A program made the position numbers and the translations under genes. A stretch of 64,000 nt of DNA from Cololabis saira (Eukaryota; Chordata; Actinopteri; Beloniformes; Belonidae). Of the stretch, positions 1-15,667 are shown piece after piece. Each line of letters starts with the position of its first letter. The stretch's first letter is position 1. The stretch lies in NCBI RefSeq assembly GCF_033807715.1, contig NC_084591.1, forward strand, positions 26,161,090 through 26,225,089. The letters run 5' to 3'. The notes under the pieces were generated by a model. The model had not been told where the DNA came from. It was given only the letters and a program-made list of their open reading frames with translations, and made no database searches.

Positions 1-1689
1 TTCATAGAACCAGCTCTGGTCAGACCAAAGGTTGTCACGGTAGTAGAGTTTCAAACTTTTAACCGACACTTATAGCTGGGAAAACATTTGAAACTCAATC
101 ACTATTTCAAAACCATGGAGGGAAGATAGGACAAACTTTAGTTTTTTGATTGAAACTGGTCATGAAGGGTCTTAAGCATCGGGACTTGTCTTGCTAAGGA
201 CACAAATGCTGGTGGCTGAATACATGAACTAGCGTTCATGTATTCAGCTGTTCATGAGGGGAGGGGCTGCATCAGCCTGTATGCAGCTTTGCTTCGTAAA
301 GGTTTGTGTCTGCTGGATGATATGAAGACAAGACTTCTAGTATTGCTATTGTTGTGGAAAAAACATTTCTTCATTATTGATTTTAATTGACAAAACTAGT
401 CCGACCTGAAGTACAGACTTCTTCCTGTCTGTTATATCCCAAATATCTAACATTGTCAATTTTATTTAAATATCCATTTCTGTCAGTTCGTTCAAGCTGC
501 ATTTCTACAATCAAAAATTGGATATTTAAAATATTTATCTATAATTCGAATGATCCGGAAATATGTTTTATCCTTTTTTTCCAGGGCTGCGTTAACCTTT
601 GACATTTCCAGGTTTAATGTTGCTTTCAGTTTTTGTCTCCGTATTTTGTTTTCATAAAAGTATTCTCTGTATCCGCATGCCTTTAATTGGCGGTGACCTG
701 GTTGGACCTTTCTCAGAATGGCGAAATCTATAAGGTTTCAGTTTACCAGAAAAACAAGAACCAGCGGGAGACAGGAAGAGGCCACAAGGCCAGCTAGTGT
801 TCAGCATGATTAAACATGTAATTAGGCAGAGACATCAGTAGGCATTGAAAATGGGTTTGTTTAGTAGAGTATACTACTATTTGGCATTCTTATTTTAATC
901 ATTACAGTATTGGTGTAACTCAATGAGTCAAGTTGAAAGACAAGAGCACATTTCACGGCCCTCCAGTTTGCTTTAACAACTCCTCGGTGAGCATTAGTGG
1001 GTTTGCTGCTGAGTTTATGGGGAGACCATATTGGTACATTTGTACGTGCAAGTGTGCTGTATGTGTCTTGGTGTGCTGAAAGATACTGACTGATGCTCCT
1101 GCCAGTGAACCATTTACATTGTCATTTTCTCAACTAAGCAGTGCCCCACGCACAGGTGGCCACTGGAGACCTTGTGTGCCTGGCTTTAATTTGCCATGAT
1201 TGCATCTGTGATGGCAGCGGGAGACAATAAATTACAACCTGCTTGAGGGAGAAAAGTAGACAAGTGCAGTGTAGAGGTGTCAGTCTTGTTCTGATCTACG
1301 GCTGCATTATTTATTCATCCTTCATTTTTATTTATATGTCAAGTGATGTGACGCAACATGCAGCAGAAAGATGGCAATACTCTGCATATCCTTTTGGGAT
1401 GAGGTTTATTTGTCCAGGTCAATTCCTGTGGGCTCTATTTAGAAAGATGTGGCAGACTGGCACTGTGTATTTTGAATGGATGTTACTTTGGGTAACAGAG
1501 TGTCTCCATTTGACGTGGAATTGGCTCCTTTGCAGCAGTTTAAAAATAAATAATGTAACAGTGACTGTATTTATGTGCTACTGTGTGCAAGTGTGCACAG
1601 CATTACTTATGCACATGCATATGCAGCTCTTACTGGCACAGGTTGCAACCGAGTGTGAAGGAGTGGGGGTGGGAATCAGCAATTCCAAA
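1..1689. other. Unique AT-rich DNA without a recognisable gene
   Basis: No exon, RNA or transposon was recognised. The only local structure is a perfect 15-bp inverted repeat at 215-248. An open frame beginning at 1243 runs into the retroelement relic downstream; its first ~140 codons resemble no protein I know and are probably chance. Confidence 0.5.
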
Positions 1690-2207
1690 TCTGAGAACAT
1701 AGATGTCAATCTAAAAAGGGTGGAATGTCCTTTCAGTGTTGGTAGTGACATTCTGCTTCAGGTGGAGGAGTTCAAGTATATCAGGGTCTTGTTCGTGAGT
1801 GAGGGACAAATTGAGTGGGAGATCGACAGACAGATCGGTGCACCATCTGCAGAAGTGTCTACCCTGTGAGCTGAGCCAGAAAGCAAAGCTCTCTCTTTAC
1901 CAGTTGATCTATGTTCCCACTCTCACCCATGGGCAGGGATTTGTGGGGAGTGACTGAAAGAGCAACATAAAAGAGGCTGAAATGAGTTCCCTCCATAGGG
2001 TGCTTGCACTCTCCCCTGGAGATGGGGTGAGATGTTCAGTTATCCAGGAGAGATTCAGAGTAGAGCCGCTGCTCCTCCACATCAAGAGGAGCCAGATAAG
2101 GTGGTCCAGGTGTGAGGTTAGGATGCTTCCTGGACACCACAGGGCAGACTCAGGACATGCTAGAGAGATTATATCTCACGGCTGGCCAGGGTTAAAGCAG
2201 GGTTAGG
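1690..2207 (+). pseudogene. RTE-clade (Rex3-like) LINE reverse-transcriptase relic
   Basis: Two broken frames (tail of 1243-1869, then 1982-2206) read like the C-terminal part of a fish Rex3/RTE reverse transcriptase. The first contains VEEFKYIRVLFVSEG followed by EIDRQIGA, matching the family's VEEFKYLGVLF-TSEG and IDRRIGA blocks. After a stop and frame change come the remains of the blocks for the tyrosine-rich segment, the VRCSVIQERFRVEPLLLHI stretch and SQIRW. Intact relatives carry an endonuclease and a reverse transcriptase for target-primed insertion. Here only the 3' part survives, with internal stops at about 1867 and later, so it cannot work. The next repeat starts almost at once on the opposite strand. 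The family call rests on remembered motifs, not a search. Confidence 0.72.
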
Positions 2208-2223
2208 TGTTTTTTTTTCCCCT

Positions 2224-2990
2224 TTTAAATCTGCCAGAAGTGCATCTGTTAATAATAAAAAAAAATAATAATAAAACATTTTATTTGTAAGGCGCCTTTC
2301 ATGGGACTCAACAATCAAAACATAGAAAACGCAGTTAAAACAACAGAAAATAGCGTGAGTTTTCCGCAGAACATAAAATACAGACATTATGATTCAAATG
2401 TCTGTCTGAACAAGTACTGTAGGTTTTCAGATCCGACTTAAAACGGTAAACGGAGTCAATATTCCTGATGTCGGGGGGATGGGGTTCCAGAGTGGCTGAA
2501 GACTCTCGACCCCATGGTGGACAGACATGCTGGGGGGAGGACAATCGGGCTGATGGAGGAGGCAGATCTGAGAGACCGAGTGGGGATATTGATGTATAGG
2601 AGGGCAGAGAAGTATGAGGGAGCGAGGTTATGGATGGCTTTAAACATCAAGAGGAGGGTTTTATAGATGATACAGTGTTTGATGGGAAGCCAGTGGAGTT
2701 GTAGAAGAGGGGGGGGATGTGCCTGGTGGACAGTGTTCCGGGGATGATCCGGGCATCAGCGTTCTAGACCAGTTGGAGTTTATGGAGGAGTTATTGGGGG
2801 TGACCAAAGAGAAGGGAATTGCAATAATACAGGTGGGAAGTGACCAGAGAGTGAACTAAGATTGCTGCGCTGTTGGGAGTGAGTGAAGAGCGGAGGCGGT
2901 TGATGTTCCAGAGCTGGACCGGATGGTGTTGTTGATGTGGGTGTGGAATGATAAGGTGCTGTCTTGGACAACACACAGACTCTTAGCCTG
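2224..2990 (-). pseudogene. CR1/L2-type LINE ORF2 C-terminus and 3' tail, decayed
   Basis: On the minus strand broken frames give [16 protein letters not shown] (2791-2976), then FKAIHNLAPSYFSALL and RSLRSASS (2456-2650), then FKSDLKTY (about 2430). They are in the order seen at the C-terminus of fish L2/Rex1-type ORF2: a VTSRLDYCN-like block, a FKALxxLAPSYL-like block and a final FKSxLKTYLF block. Beyond them the minus strand reads an AAGGCGCC...ACAAATAAAA tail with an ATT-rich end (2224-2310), as in fish LINE 3' ends. The copy is 5'-truncated and frame-broken, so it is dead. It lies tail to tail with the RTE relic to its left. Confidence 0.7.
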
Positions 2991-5900
2991 AGGGAAGAGG
3001 GAAACTGACTAGTTGTCTATGTTAAGGGTGAAGGTGATGATGTACACATCTGATTCCTGTTCCGGTAAATTCCAGCGAGCTGGACTTTTATGCTCAGGGT
3101 GCTGGGATGTTAAAGTTATCTGTACTGCAGATTATTTTTTCTTTGGAAATAAACCTGGTCTTAATTATTCATTTAGTTTTTGTGTTAAATCATTAAATCT
3201 TATTCTCTGAACTAAAGGAAGATATTTTATCTCAAAGCACCACCTATTCTCATATGAAACCAGATTAAATCACAATTAGCACCTAAGCACAATGAGCTAT
3301 TATTCTCAAATGACCATGCATACCCACCCGGTTAAATAGCAACCATGCCACACAAACCACACATACATCCCACTCCACCCTTTTGATTGTTTCTTCAGCC
3401 TGTTGCTGTGTTCAGTCAGTCTGGCAGTCAGGCAGTCAATCCAAACTGCTTAATATAACTACCCAGAGGAGCCAGAGGAATCTGCGAGCAGAATTCCAAA
3501 GCCTCGTCATCCCGCAGCCATCCTGCTCCCCTTGGCTGGGAACTATCCCGGGAATGCCTCCTCCTGCTGTGTTGCACACATCCAAGTCCTTTTCCGGTAA
3601 ATTCCAGCGAGCTCAAACAGGCTTTCATGCTCAAGGTGCTTGTGAGCACCTGTGCACATCCACCAGTGCATCTGTGGTGTGTGTGCAGGCGTGCGCTTCT
3701 GTGTGACTGCTGTCAGGCAACCAGTAACGGTATTGATCTGTATCCATTCCAACTGGAGCCCAAAGGGCAGACTGTATCATCTGTCAGTCAGTGAGAAGGG
3801 CATTACAACCATGCTGATCTTAGATCACTAATCCCACTCAGAGACAGTGAGTGAGAGAGAAAAATCAGGGGATGGAAGAGACTGACAATGTGAGAAGAGA
3901 GGGAAAAATGGCTGAAGCCTAAAATAAGAAGAATGAAAGATAAAGTGTGCCTATATTAGCATGTTTTAAGCATTGCTCAGCCCTCCAGTGACTCCCCCAA
4001 AGTCTTTTTTTATTAAGACACACAGATCTTCTGTCCTTTCTGCTTCCATGACCACCCATGCACTTTATCCCCCTCCTCACTTTGTCTCTTTGTCTTTCAG
4101 CAACTCTCTCCACACCTCAGTGGCGGCATTCCCGCACCACTCAGACAGCATACAACAGTGATACACATCAACTTAATTACGCACAGACACAAACAGTCAC
4201 ATATACACTCTACACACATTTGCACATAGCCCAAGGGACAAATAATACATCCTAATTAAGTGCCGAACAAATCACAGCTCTTCACATAATGGCTGGGAAA
4301 ATGACTTCAAAGTTTACAATATCTCTTTATAAGATAAGGATGTGATATTAGATTATTCTTTGCATTTGCCTTCCTCTGCTATTTACATCTTCATCTTTTT
4401 TTGCCAGTCTTCTTGGCCTCGTTCTTCTCTTATAAAACCAATCAGCTAAATACATGACTCAGATTTGATTTGATTTCAAGATGTCTGCAAGTGAACAAGC
4501 TCTGTGCGTGCAGATGTGCATGTTTGTGCGTGTTTGCATTATCATATTGTTTTGTAAGAGATGGGCACGGGATTGCTCAGGACAAAACCCAAAGTCACCA
4601 CAACTGGTCTTGCATGACTCCACTCTCGAGTGCTCCATCAGACTGATAATTTCATTCTTCTCAATTGTCTAAATTTGTTCCCACCACACATTTAACATGC
4701 TGAAGGGTCCATGAGTTCACTTTAAAAGTTTTATGGCATCGGCTTAAGATCATGGGAGCCTTTGAGACACATAAAATAGGAATTGTGACTATAAATAGAC
4801 AAATCTGTCTATCTTGTTATCCCAGCTAATGGAAGGATAAGTTGTTTACTCACAAACAATGTGCTTTTTGTGTTGGGCCATGCTGATGAATGTTATTGTC
4901 CAAAATAAGGTAGTGCTTGTTGTTTTTCACATAATATTTACTGTAATCCTATTAAGCTTCCCTGACTAAATTGCATTGAAGCAAGTCACATATTTCCCCT
5001 TTAGACTGAGTGTTGTACTGCTGGTTCAGAGCCAGTGTTCAACTTGAACCTAGTCTTTGTTTTTTGTAAAAATGACAGCTCTCAGCCAGGAAAACTCTTT
5101 CCTGGAGTACAGCTAAGAAGCTCTTACATTACATGAATTATAAAAAAAGAAAAAAGAATGCTTTGACACTTCTAGGATAATCTGAGACGCCACTTACCAA
5201 CCGGCATACCAGGCAAATACTTTTGGACCCAAGCCAGAAGGCCCCCCCGCAGGGCCGACTAACTTTGAATTTGCAGTTCAAAGGATAATTTGCAATGACA
5301 GTGTTCGGCTGGCAGAGAACTCCCTAAAGGTGGGGCGGGGGACACCGCTGCCTCTACTCTAGCTCTCACTCCGTCTTACATAAACAAACTTGAAAATGAA
5401 GAGAAGCTATCCATCTGGTTAGGAAAAAAAACACCCCAAAGAACTGGGGTAGCAAAATAAAAGGAAAGCAGTAAGTAATGTAGATAATACATATCTAAAT
5501 TAGCTCAGAGCAGCTCAGTTTGTCCTGCTGATGCTGTGTCACAGTAAAGACACCTGCAATCAACTTGTTTACTCAGCTAGAAGGATGAAAATAAAGTAAC
5601 TATCTTGGACAAAAAACTCCTTCAGCTATCAACTCAAAGCTGCGTCCAGTTAAACTTAAACTCAAACAACCAGTGGTGTTTATATTTTATTTTGAAACAA
5701 CATAGAGGGGCACTATTAAAAAAAAAAATAAGTTTTTCTTTCAGATTTTTTGTTAGTGTCAGATTATTTACTAAACCAGGTTCATTAATTAGTTGGAGAA
5801 TTTTTTTCTAGGGCCCCAAGAGACTCTCAAATCGCCTCTGAGCATACTGGACAGATGTCTGACGGGGCTTGTTTGATGGGGAGTTCATGTTTTTAAACAC

Positions 5901-7883
5901 ATTTTACACAGAGAGAATAAAAAAAATGGATTGGTAGCAATGTTAAAAATTGTTACACAGTGAAAAACAAACAAAAAAAGAAGCCTGGTACACTGAAAGC
6001 AAAGAATACTGTTACACAATGAAAACAGTTACCCTTGAAATAACTACACTGTAAAGTTGGTTTGTTGTTTTGTTATTTAAAAGAGGCTGTAGTTTGTTTT
6101 ATTGCAACCTGTAATTTATTGCAGTTAACTTTTTTTTTCTTCAATTGTTCAATATGTGTGAGTTTGGTTGGAGAATGTGTATGCAAGCGGGTTGGGCAAA
6201 CATTTTCTTGGGGGGGCAGGGCACAGGGTGGCTGACCAGAAAAAAAATCAGGAACCATTGACCTAAAGGTTGGTGTCAAATTGAAGTACTTGTCTGAAAG
6301 GGAAAAAATAACAGGAGGGAGGGATATTGCTGATGATTTCATACCACAGCAGTATCTGTTAAAGACTAGGACTCGGATGAACAGAAGATGTCTACTTTTT
6401 AAAAAATGTATGAGGACAATTGTTGAGATGTTTAAAAGCAATATTCCTTTCATTTGGCTGTTTTTTCTTTTTCTGTCAATAGTATCAAATAACCTGAGGG
6501 ACTCTGAGAAAATGTCATTGTGTCAAGGGTGAAGGGGTCAGCTTAAGCTGGAAACCTTTGACCTTCAATCTCTCAGACACCACCTTATCAAGAACGGCCA
6601 ATCATCAACAGCTGAGACACAAGGGAAATGGGTTACATCAGCAAAACATTTGTTAAGCAATAGGATACAGAGCTACATTTACAAATGCTTTGTAAAACTT
6701 TACTGTGCCGAAAAGAAGCCTTGTCTCCTGTCTCTGGGTTTGAGGGCAGCTGTGACGGACTATCACACAATGGAATATTGTATTGATGTCAGAGGAATCA
6801 ATACTCCTGACATGTTTTGGACGAAATCGGCATATTGTGTCCCAAACCATTCAGACTGTTGTCAGCAAACAAATCCAAAAGTCAGGCTGGGTGATGGCCT
6901 GGGAGTTGTCTTTGGTAAAGGCAATTTACATGTCTGCAATAGCAGCATTAGTTCAGTATATTGATATTTCAAGATGACATCTTTTCCAACGATGTCACAG
7001 TTTTCAACAAGACAATACAAAAACCACATTCTGTGCATATTAAAAGGCATAAGTGATGAAGAAGAGGGCATGGGCATTGGATACACCTGCCTGCAGTCTT
7101 TACCTGTCCCTGTTCTGTCCCCAAGCGAATGTGTACAGAAATCCGATATAAAAATTGAAAAAATTTGTACTTATGAACTGCTTAAGATGTGTTTGGAAGA
7201 ATGGGATAAAACAGCAACTGAAATGCTTCATCACTTGATATTCTTAATGCAAAAACACCTTTTAAGTTCCCTAAGAAGGAATGACAACGTTATAAAGTGG
7301 GAAAAGTGATGATTGGCCTGGAATCCAAAAATGGCTGGGAATTAAAGGATGAAATCAAGTTAACGAGAAGTCAATTTAAAAGTCAATTAAAAAATGACTG
7401 CATTTTTTTTTATCACCAATTTCCGTCATTACACCTTTTTTTTTTGGAGGGGGGGGTTTGTGAACTCAGCAGACGGCATTTAAGGATCCTGCCCAGAGGA
7501 AATACATTTCTTTGTAATATCATCACAGAGATGTTGCACAAGTCGGGGTAGAAAGCAGTGCTCTTCCCAGTTTTGCAGAGCCAAGCTTGCAAGTAGAGAT
7601 AACAGAGCAGTTAACTCTACCAACTGCCAAAAAAAGATGAATTGAAATTGTTCAGTATTCCAAGAGGAATACATCCCTTTAGAAAGAGTAGAATAACGTT
7701 ATGGATCCAGGCCACTAAAAGGCTGAATTGGTTTCCCCCAAATCCCCAAAACACAGAAGGTCTCAGCAGATTTCATTTTGTGTTAAAAACCCTGAACTTC
7801 ATCCGATTTCATCTGTTATACGTACATGGAAGACAACATACATCCCAAGACTCATGCTCAGAAATGTTCCTTTACATTTGAAA
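2991..7883. other. Mostly unique sequence, no gene recognised
   Basis: None of the short open frames here shows a family motif, a plausible splice pattern or supporting context. A 22-bp direct repeat with a shared neighbourhood occurs at 3060-3081 and 3592-3613. CA-rich text lies at about 4130-4230 and purine-rich runs at about 5140-5160. Confidence 0.45.
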
Positions 7884-8033
7884 ATGTCTAACCATCTTCG
7901 ATGGACTGGCGACCTGTCCAGGGTGAACCCCTGCCTCTCACATATAATGAGCTGGGATAGGCTCCAGCAGACCCCCGTGACCCTGCAAAGGATAAAGCTG
8001 GTATAGAAAATGGATGGATGGATGTCTAACCAT
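7884..8033 (+). mobile_element. 5'-truncated retroelement tail with (GGAT)n end and 12-bp target duplication
   Basis: The body at 7896-8021 carries the widespread fish 3' module (ATGGACTGGCGACCTGTCCA ... GAGCTGGGATAGGCTCCAGC ... TATAGAAAATGGATGG). It ends in a short GGAT repeat. Perfect 12-bp copies of ATGTCTAACCAT flank it at 7884-7895 and 8022-8033, as expected from target-primed insertion of a truncated non-LTR element or SINE. GATG-type tails are typical of the RTE/Rex3 class and of SINEs that borrow its machinery. It has no coding capacity. Related copies lie at 15.3, 19.2 and 26.3 kb. Confidence 0.8.
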
Positions 8034-10914
<2,881 letters not shown>

Positions 10915-11492
10915 GTATAACCCAGGGGTCGGCAACCCAAAATGTTGAAAGAGCCATATTGGACCAAAAATGCAAAAAACAAATATGTCTGGAGCCGCAA
11001 AAAATGAAAAGTCTTTTATAAGCCTTAGAATGAAGGCAACACATGCTGCATGTAGCTATATTAGTTATAACTAGGGGAAGATTTTTTTTCATTATGCACT
11101 TCGAGAAAAAAGTCGAAATGTTGAGAAAAAAGTCGAAATGTCGAGAAAAAAGTTGAAATGTCGAGATTAATGTTGAAGTACAATCTCGAGAAAAAAGTCG
11201 AAATGTTGAGGAAAAAGTCAAAATTTCGAGAAAAAAGTCAAAATTTCGAGGAAAAGTCAAAATGTTGAGAAAAAAGTTGAAATGTCGAGGAAATAGTCAA
11301 AATTTCGAGAAAAAAGTTGAAATGTTGAGATTACAAAGGAAAGGAAACAGGAAGAAAAAAAAAGAAAAAGAAGAAGAAAAAAAGGAAAAAAAAAGGTCAA
11401 ACATTTTTGAAAAAGCTCCAGGAGCCACTAGGGCAGCGCTGAAGAGCCGCATGCGGCTCTAGAGCCGCGGGTTGCCGATCCCTGGTATAACC
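10915..11492 (+). mobile_element. Complete non-autonomous hAT-type transposon (562 bp) with 8-bp target duplication
   Basis: The element at 10923-11484 starts CAGGGGTCGGCAACCC and ends GGGTTGCCGATCCCTG, terminal inverted repeats that differ at one of 16 positions. Perfect 8-bp duplications GTATAACC lie at 10915-10922 and 11485-11492, the hallmark length for hAT transposons. There is no transposase. The centre (about 11100-11330) is an array of roughly 20-bp GAGAAAAAAGTCGAAATGT-like units, followed by a purine-rich AAG tract. The open frames over it on both strands are products of this low-complexity array. It depends on an autonomous hAT supplied in trans. Confidence 0.93.
11100..11335. repeat. 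Tandem ~20-bp array inside the hAT element
   Basis: About ten degenerate units of GAGAAAAAAGTCGAAATGT lie in tandem, with variation at TCG/TTG and CAAAATTTC. It belongs to the surrounding non-autonomous element and is a likely site of slippage. Confidence 0.85.
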
Positions 11493-12764
11493 TGAGACGT
11501 TTCATATTTTTTCTAATAATATTCAGTATATTTCATTTGTTAATATTGTAATTTTACTGTTCAGCCCTGCAGTACAGTCAAGAAAAAATATTTAGCCATT
11601 TGTAATGTTGACATCCTTTGTCATAGCACTTAAGATATATTTAGGTAATGTGTAAAACAGCAATGGAACTTTTCAGAAATTATTTGGTCCAATTTTTCCT
11701 GCAAACACAAGGTTAGGAGAAGTATAGAGTTGCTGTTTCCTTTTTGGTTTCACAGTTCCTCGCACCTTCTCTAATGGAAACTCCATGCCTTTGTAATGTG
11801 TGCAGATTGTACTTCTGCATTGCATTGAACATACTGTATGTCCTTGGAAAAGATTTCACCAAGAAGGCAGCAAATATTACTCTACAAGACATGAGCGTAT
11901 TTGTCTTCATTTACACTGCCATCACAGAGGTGTAAATTACCTTTGTCAAGGACAATAATAAAATCCCATGCTGTCACAAACCCTGAATTTTGAAATTGTT
12001 AAAAATTGTTTGGATGGTCATTTTCCTCTTTGGTCTGGAGCACATGGTGTACATGTCTCAAAAAAACGACCTGGAACACTTATACCTTTGACCACAAAAC
12101 AAGTTTTCACCGCATGGTTTTCCATAACAGTGGTCTCTTGACATAGTTAACATAAAACTTCTTTTTACATAGTATATGTGACTGTCTCCTTATTGTAGTG
12201 TTTGACGAAAGGTTTTCCAAACTAAACCCTTGTCAATGTCGTTTTATCAACAATGAATGAATACTACAGCAGCAAACAATTGCTTGTTATGTGGAGATAA
12301 CAATATATTGATGTTCTTATCATAGCACCCTGCATCTGTTCTCCATCCTGCCTTTGTCTAGTTTACATTTGCTGGTCCAGCAGCATGAGCACAGCCACAC
12401 GCTTCTCTTTCTGAGAGGGTGACACTCCAGCTTTTCTGACACTGAATAATACACCCTCTCAAGTTCAAAAGACTCGTACAAAGCTAGAGTTATGATCCAG
12501 GTCCTAAGTGGCCAGTTTTATTCAAGATAGAGATGTATGACCTTTCCAAAGGCTACACCTATAGCTTTTGGTTTTGGCTGTGTTTCTTTTGGACTGAGCT
12601 GCTCACAGTAATTTCCTACTAAGTTGTAATATTTAAGTTCAATGTTAGATTAACATTTATAAATTAAAAGTCAAAATTGTTAATTGATATTAAGTATCTG
12701 CAGGACATGAGTTAAGTTGTTTTTTTTTCTGCCCAATCTAACAGTTGTGCCCTTTTTTCAAGAT
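11493..12764. other. Unique AT-rich DNA, nothing recognised
   Basis: Short frames on opposite strands at 11713-11935 overlap each other and show no motif. Confidence 0.4.
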
Positions 12765-12945
12765 TTTGTGGTTCTAGTGGCCTTCAATAATAGTTCAGAG
12801 AGAGGGAATTGGGGTAGAGAGAGGGTGAAGACATACAACAAAGTGCCATAGGCCAGGACTCAAACCTGGAACCACTGCAGAAAGACTGTATATTCGATAC
12901 AAGGAGCATTTAGTCAACAGCTGAGATACCTGCCGCCCCAAGCTG
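12765..12945 (-). mobile_element. Degenerate tRNA-derived SINE
   Basis: Read on the minus strand it has a tRNA-like head with a decayed B-box (GGTTTGAGTCC, 12856-12866). The body contains CTCTCTCTACCCC and GGCCACTAGAACC. The same order occurs in the better-preserved SINE at 17.04-17.20 kb. Base changes in the B-box suggest an old copy no longer transcribed by RNA polymerase III. No clear target duplication was found. Confidence 0.6.
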
Positions 12946-13184
12946 GACATTTTTCATACACACGCCAAAGTAGATTGACATTTTTACACTAGTTTCTTCT
13001 GGTTAGAAAAGATAAACAACTGAAGAAAGACTGTAAGATATAGTAATAGAAAAAAGAACATTGTTTATAAATATGAAAAGTACAGTTTCCAAACCATTTT
13101 CAATAGCCAAGGAGTAATAGCTTGGTTTGTCATTTTTATGGTCAAGCAGCTCCTGTTATCTCTAACATGTTCTGTGTCTAGTAC
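12946..13184. other. Unique DNA, nothing recognised
   Basis: AT-rich sequence with no motif or repeat seen. Confidence 0.3.
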
Positions 13185-13750
13185 CATTGGGATATGGATT
13201 ACTTCTCTGCTATGATAGTTTCCAGGTTGTTGACGTTGGAGGGCATTCTTGCCATCAATCTTTGGTTTCCCTCCATAGATTCTGAATAGGATTCAGACCA
13301 GATGTTCATATTGTTCTCCGGTAACCATTTCTTGACCCTTCTGGCTATATGTTTCAAGACATTGTCCTGTTGGAAGTTTCATTGCTCCCAAAAGTGATTT
13401 TTTTTTCAGCACACTATATGATGTTTTTACAAAGAGTATTCGATGTCCATTATCAAGATGAACTTTCCTTTGATAAGGTTATCTGGTCCAGGGGCTGGGA
13501 AAAAGGCTCAAAGAATCAGAGACCTGTCATGCATGACCACTGTAATGGTGTTCTTGGGGTTGCATGAAATGAAAACTATGCTTCTGCTCAGACAACTTCA
13601 TTCATAGGCCAGGTTGCCGCATAATTGATCACCAAAACTTTCTGCATATAAGAGTTTAAAAAGCAAAGGCCTGCTTTTATGAGCCTGTCTTGTAGTAATG
13701 TGGTCCTTCTTTATTAAAATCCGAGGGCTACCTGCCTTGAGTTGTTACCA
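13185..13750 (-). pseudogene. Tc1/mariner transposase relic
   Basis: On the minus strand, broken frames preserve the order of a fish Tc1-type DDE transposase: a KKDHITTRQA-like segment near 13700, GPDNLIKGK near 13490, a decayed FQQDN block (13360-13380), HIARRVKKWLPENN near 13340, and LNPIQNLWRETKD (13268-13299) followed by NAPSNVNNLET-like text. Intact enzymes cut and paste the transposon using a DDE triad; here the region of the second and third acidic residues is eroded. Stops and frame changes are frequent, so it is inactive. I did not identify terminal inverted repeats. Recognition rests on the ordered family motifs. Confidence 0.72.
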
Positions 13751-15299
13751 ATGTTTTACCAGGATAGTCTTGAGTATGGCAATTGGAAAACAACAAATAT
13801 ATAAGAATATTCTTGTGGAAAAAATTAAGTTGTTTTCAGACAAAACATGACTGTTGGTGGGACTGGAGGCTTCAATTATAGAATAACCTGAATCACTGAG
13901 TAAAAGTGCCGTGGAAAATATAAACAATTTTTCAACCAAATCATATTAAAAAGGTAGCTGGGCCGGCCATATCAAGTCATTTCATCTAAATTCTCTCTCG
14001 GGAAATGGGTTTGGTATTTCATCATGTATAATTCATAAAGGAGTGTCCAAGAGCCACAATTCAAAATGACCAAGATGGTTTCAGAATTGAACTCGACATC
14101 AACAAGTTTTACTGCTACTGTACACCAACAACTGTTGCATGCGTAGCGATGTGTAGGATCCAAGAGCGGGTACTGAGCCGAGTTCAAAAAGGTTTGATTT
14201 GATTACCGGAGGTGTGGACGGAAGCCAGGCGGACAGGCAACCAGGTGTGAAAACTGAAGGGAAGAAACAGAACAGAAGAGGGTTAGATCAAACTGAGTGT
14301 AACTGGCAAACAAACTCTTTCTAGGTGGCTTAATGCTGTACCAGTGGGTCAAAACAATCCAGCGATGACTTGAAGACCAAGCAGGTTTATGTAGACACAC
14401 AGATGCAGGTGAAGAGCCTTGTTGCCCAGGAGAGGCACGGCCACACCAAACGGGAGACGCGGACCACAACAACAACAGTCACTCGGTTATTTTCCTACTC
14501 CACTGGAGTCCTCCTTGGATGCCTTTTTTTAATACTAGTCCAAATTAACAAACCAAATCACTTTGTTCATGCCACAAATGCTTTGTTTCCTTGATTTGTT
14601 GTAGAGGTAGTTTCTTCCAGATTGGTTGGTAATGTCCAAGAGAGAAACTGGACTTATTCTTTGTAACAAGGACGAAAACAATTAGGATGGCTGGCTTTGA
14701 TAAGCCAAAAATTCCCTATTAACAAACATTTCCTTTGAATCAGTATATCTGAGAGGTTCCTAACTGCATCGGTGACAGATATGGGCCCACATAGTGAGAC
14801 TTAGTCTTTACTAATCTCCTGTCATAGGTGTATGTCAAGCCCTTTCAACACCAGAGATTTTTACAGTCTGACTATGAATAGGGAGATTATGCTTCGGGGT
14901 AGGGGCAGTGAAGACTCTAGTCACTGCATATTACCTTTTATAGTATAAGCAGATGTAGTATACATTATGGAGAGAAAAAAAAAGAGTGTGTTGGAGATAA
15001 AAATGACAGTCTTTGCATGCCCCTTGCAAGCTTCTCTTTGTCCGGAGATCATAAAGTATCCCAACTTTAAGAGGATTATAAAATGTTATGGCATTAAACT
15101 GGAAGCACAGCTATCATCTCTTTCTGACAATAAGCCTTCCATCACACAAAATGACTGCAAGAAGTGATGAATTCCTAAACACACAGTATTTATCACAAAA
15201 AGTTGGTGTTTACGGTTCACTGCATCCTCCATTCACCTACGATATTAGCTTATCTAAAGAAACTCCTGTGCTGTACAGAAGGTGTTTTTGACATTCAGT
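13751..15299. other. Unique DNA, nothing firmly recognised
   Basis: A somewhat GC-richer patch at 14200-14500 carries overlapping short frames on both strands, without recognisable domains. Confidence 0.35.
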
Positions 15300-15535
15300 C
15301 ATCCCTCCATTTTTATCCCCTTCTGGGTCATAAGGGTGCTAGAGTGTATCCCAGCTGTCATTGAGCAAGAGGCAGAGCACAGACTGGATATGTCAACAGT
15401 CTATCACAGAACCACACAGAGATAAATGAGAAAAACAGGTTTGCATACTCCTACCCATGGACACTTTTTTAGAATCATCAATTTACCTAACAAGTATGCT
15501 TTTGGACTGTGGGAGGAAGCTGGAGCGGTTGAGGT
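15300..15535 (-). mobile_element. Degenerate copy of the fish retroelement with CCAGC...GACTGTGGGAGGAAGC body
   Basis: The segment carries eroded ATCCCAGCTGTCATTGAGC, CAGTCTATCACAG, AATTTACCTAACAAGTATGC and TTTTGGACTGTGGGAGGAAGC in the order seen in many fish copies. It corresponds to the body between the tRNA-like head seen at 41.34 kb and the tail seen at 7.9 and 26.3 kb. It is 5'-truncated and non-coding. Confidence 0.6.
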
Positions 15536-15667
15536 AAAAAAACATTATGCAAAATGTTTGCATAATTAAGCAATTATTAAGCAATTATTTTTGAATATTT
15601 TTGTAACTTAATCCTGGGCATTAAACCGAAGGAAGCTCCCCACTACGTAAGAACGCAGTGCAACCAG

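Noticed and set aside
1243..1700. N-terminal ~150 codons of the 208-codon frame as a host gene
   Set aside because: No family resemblance; only the downstream part matches a known (RTE) protein.
6974..7551. Two neighbouring frames (111 and 84 codons) as exons
   Set aside because: No domain, conserved motif or convincing splice arrangement was seen.
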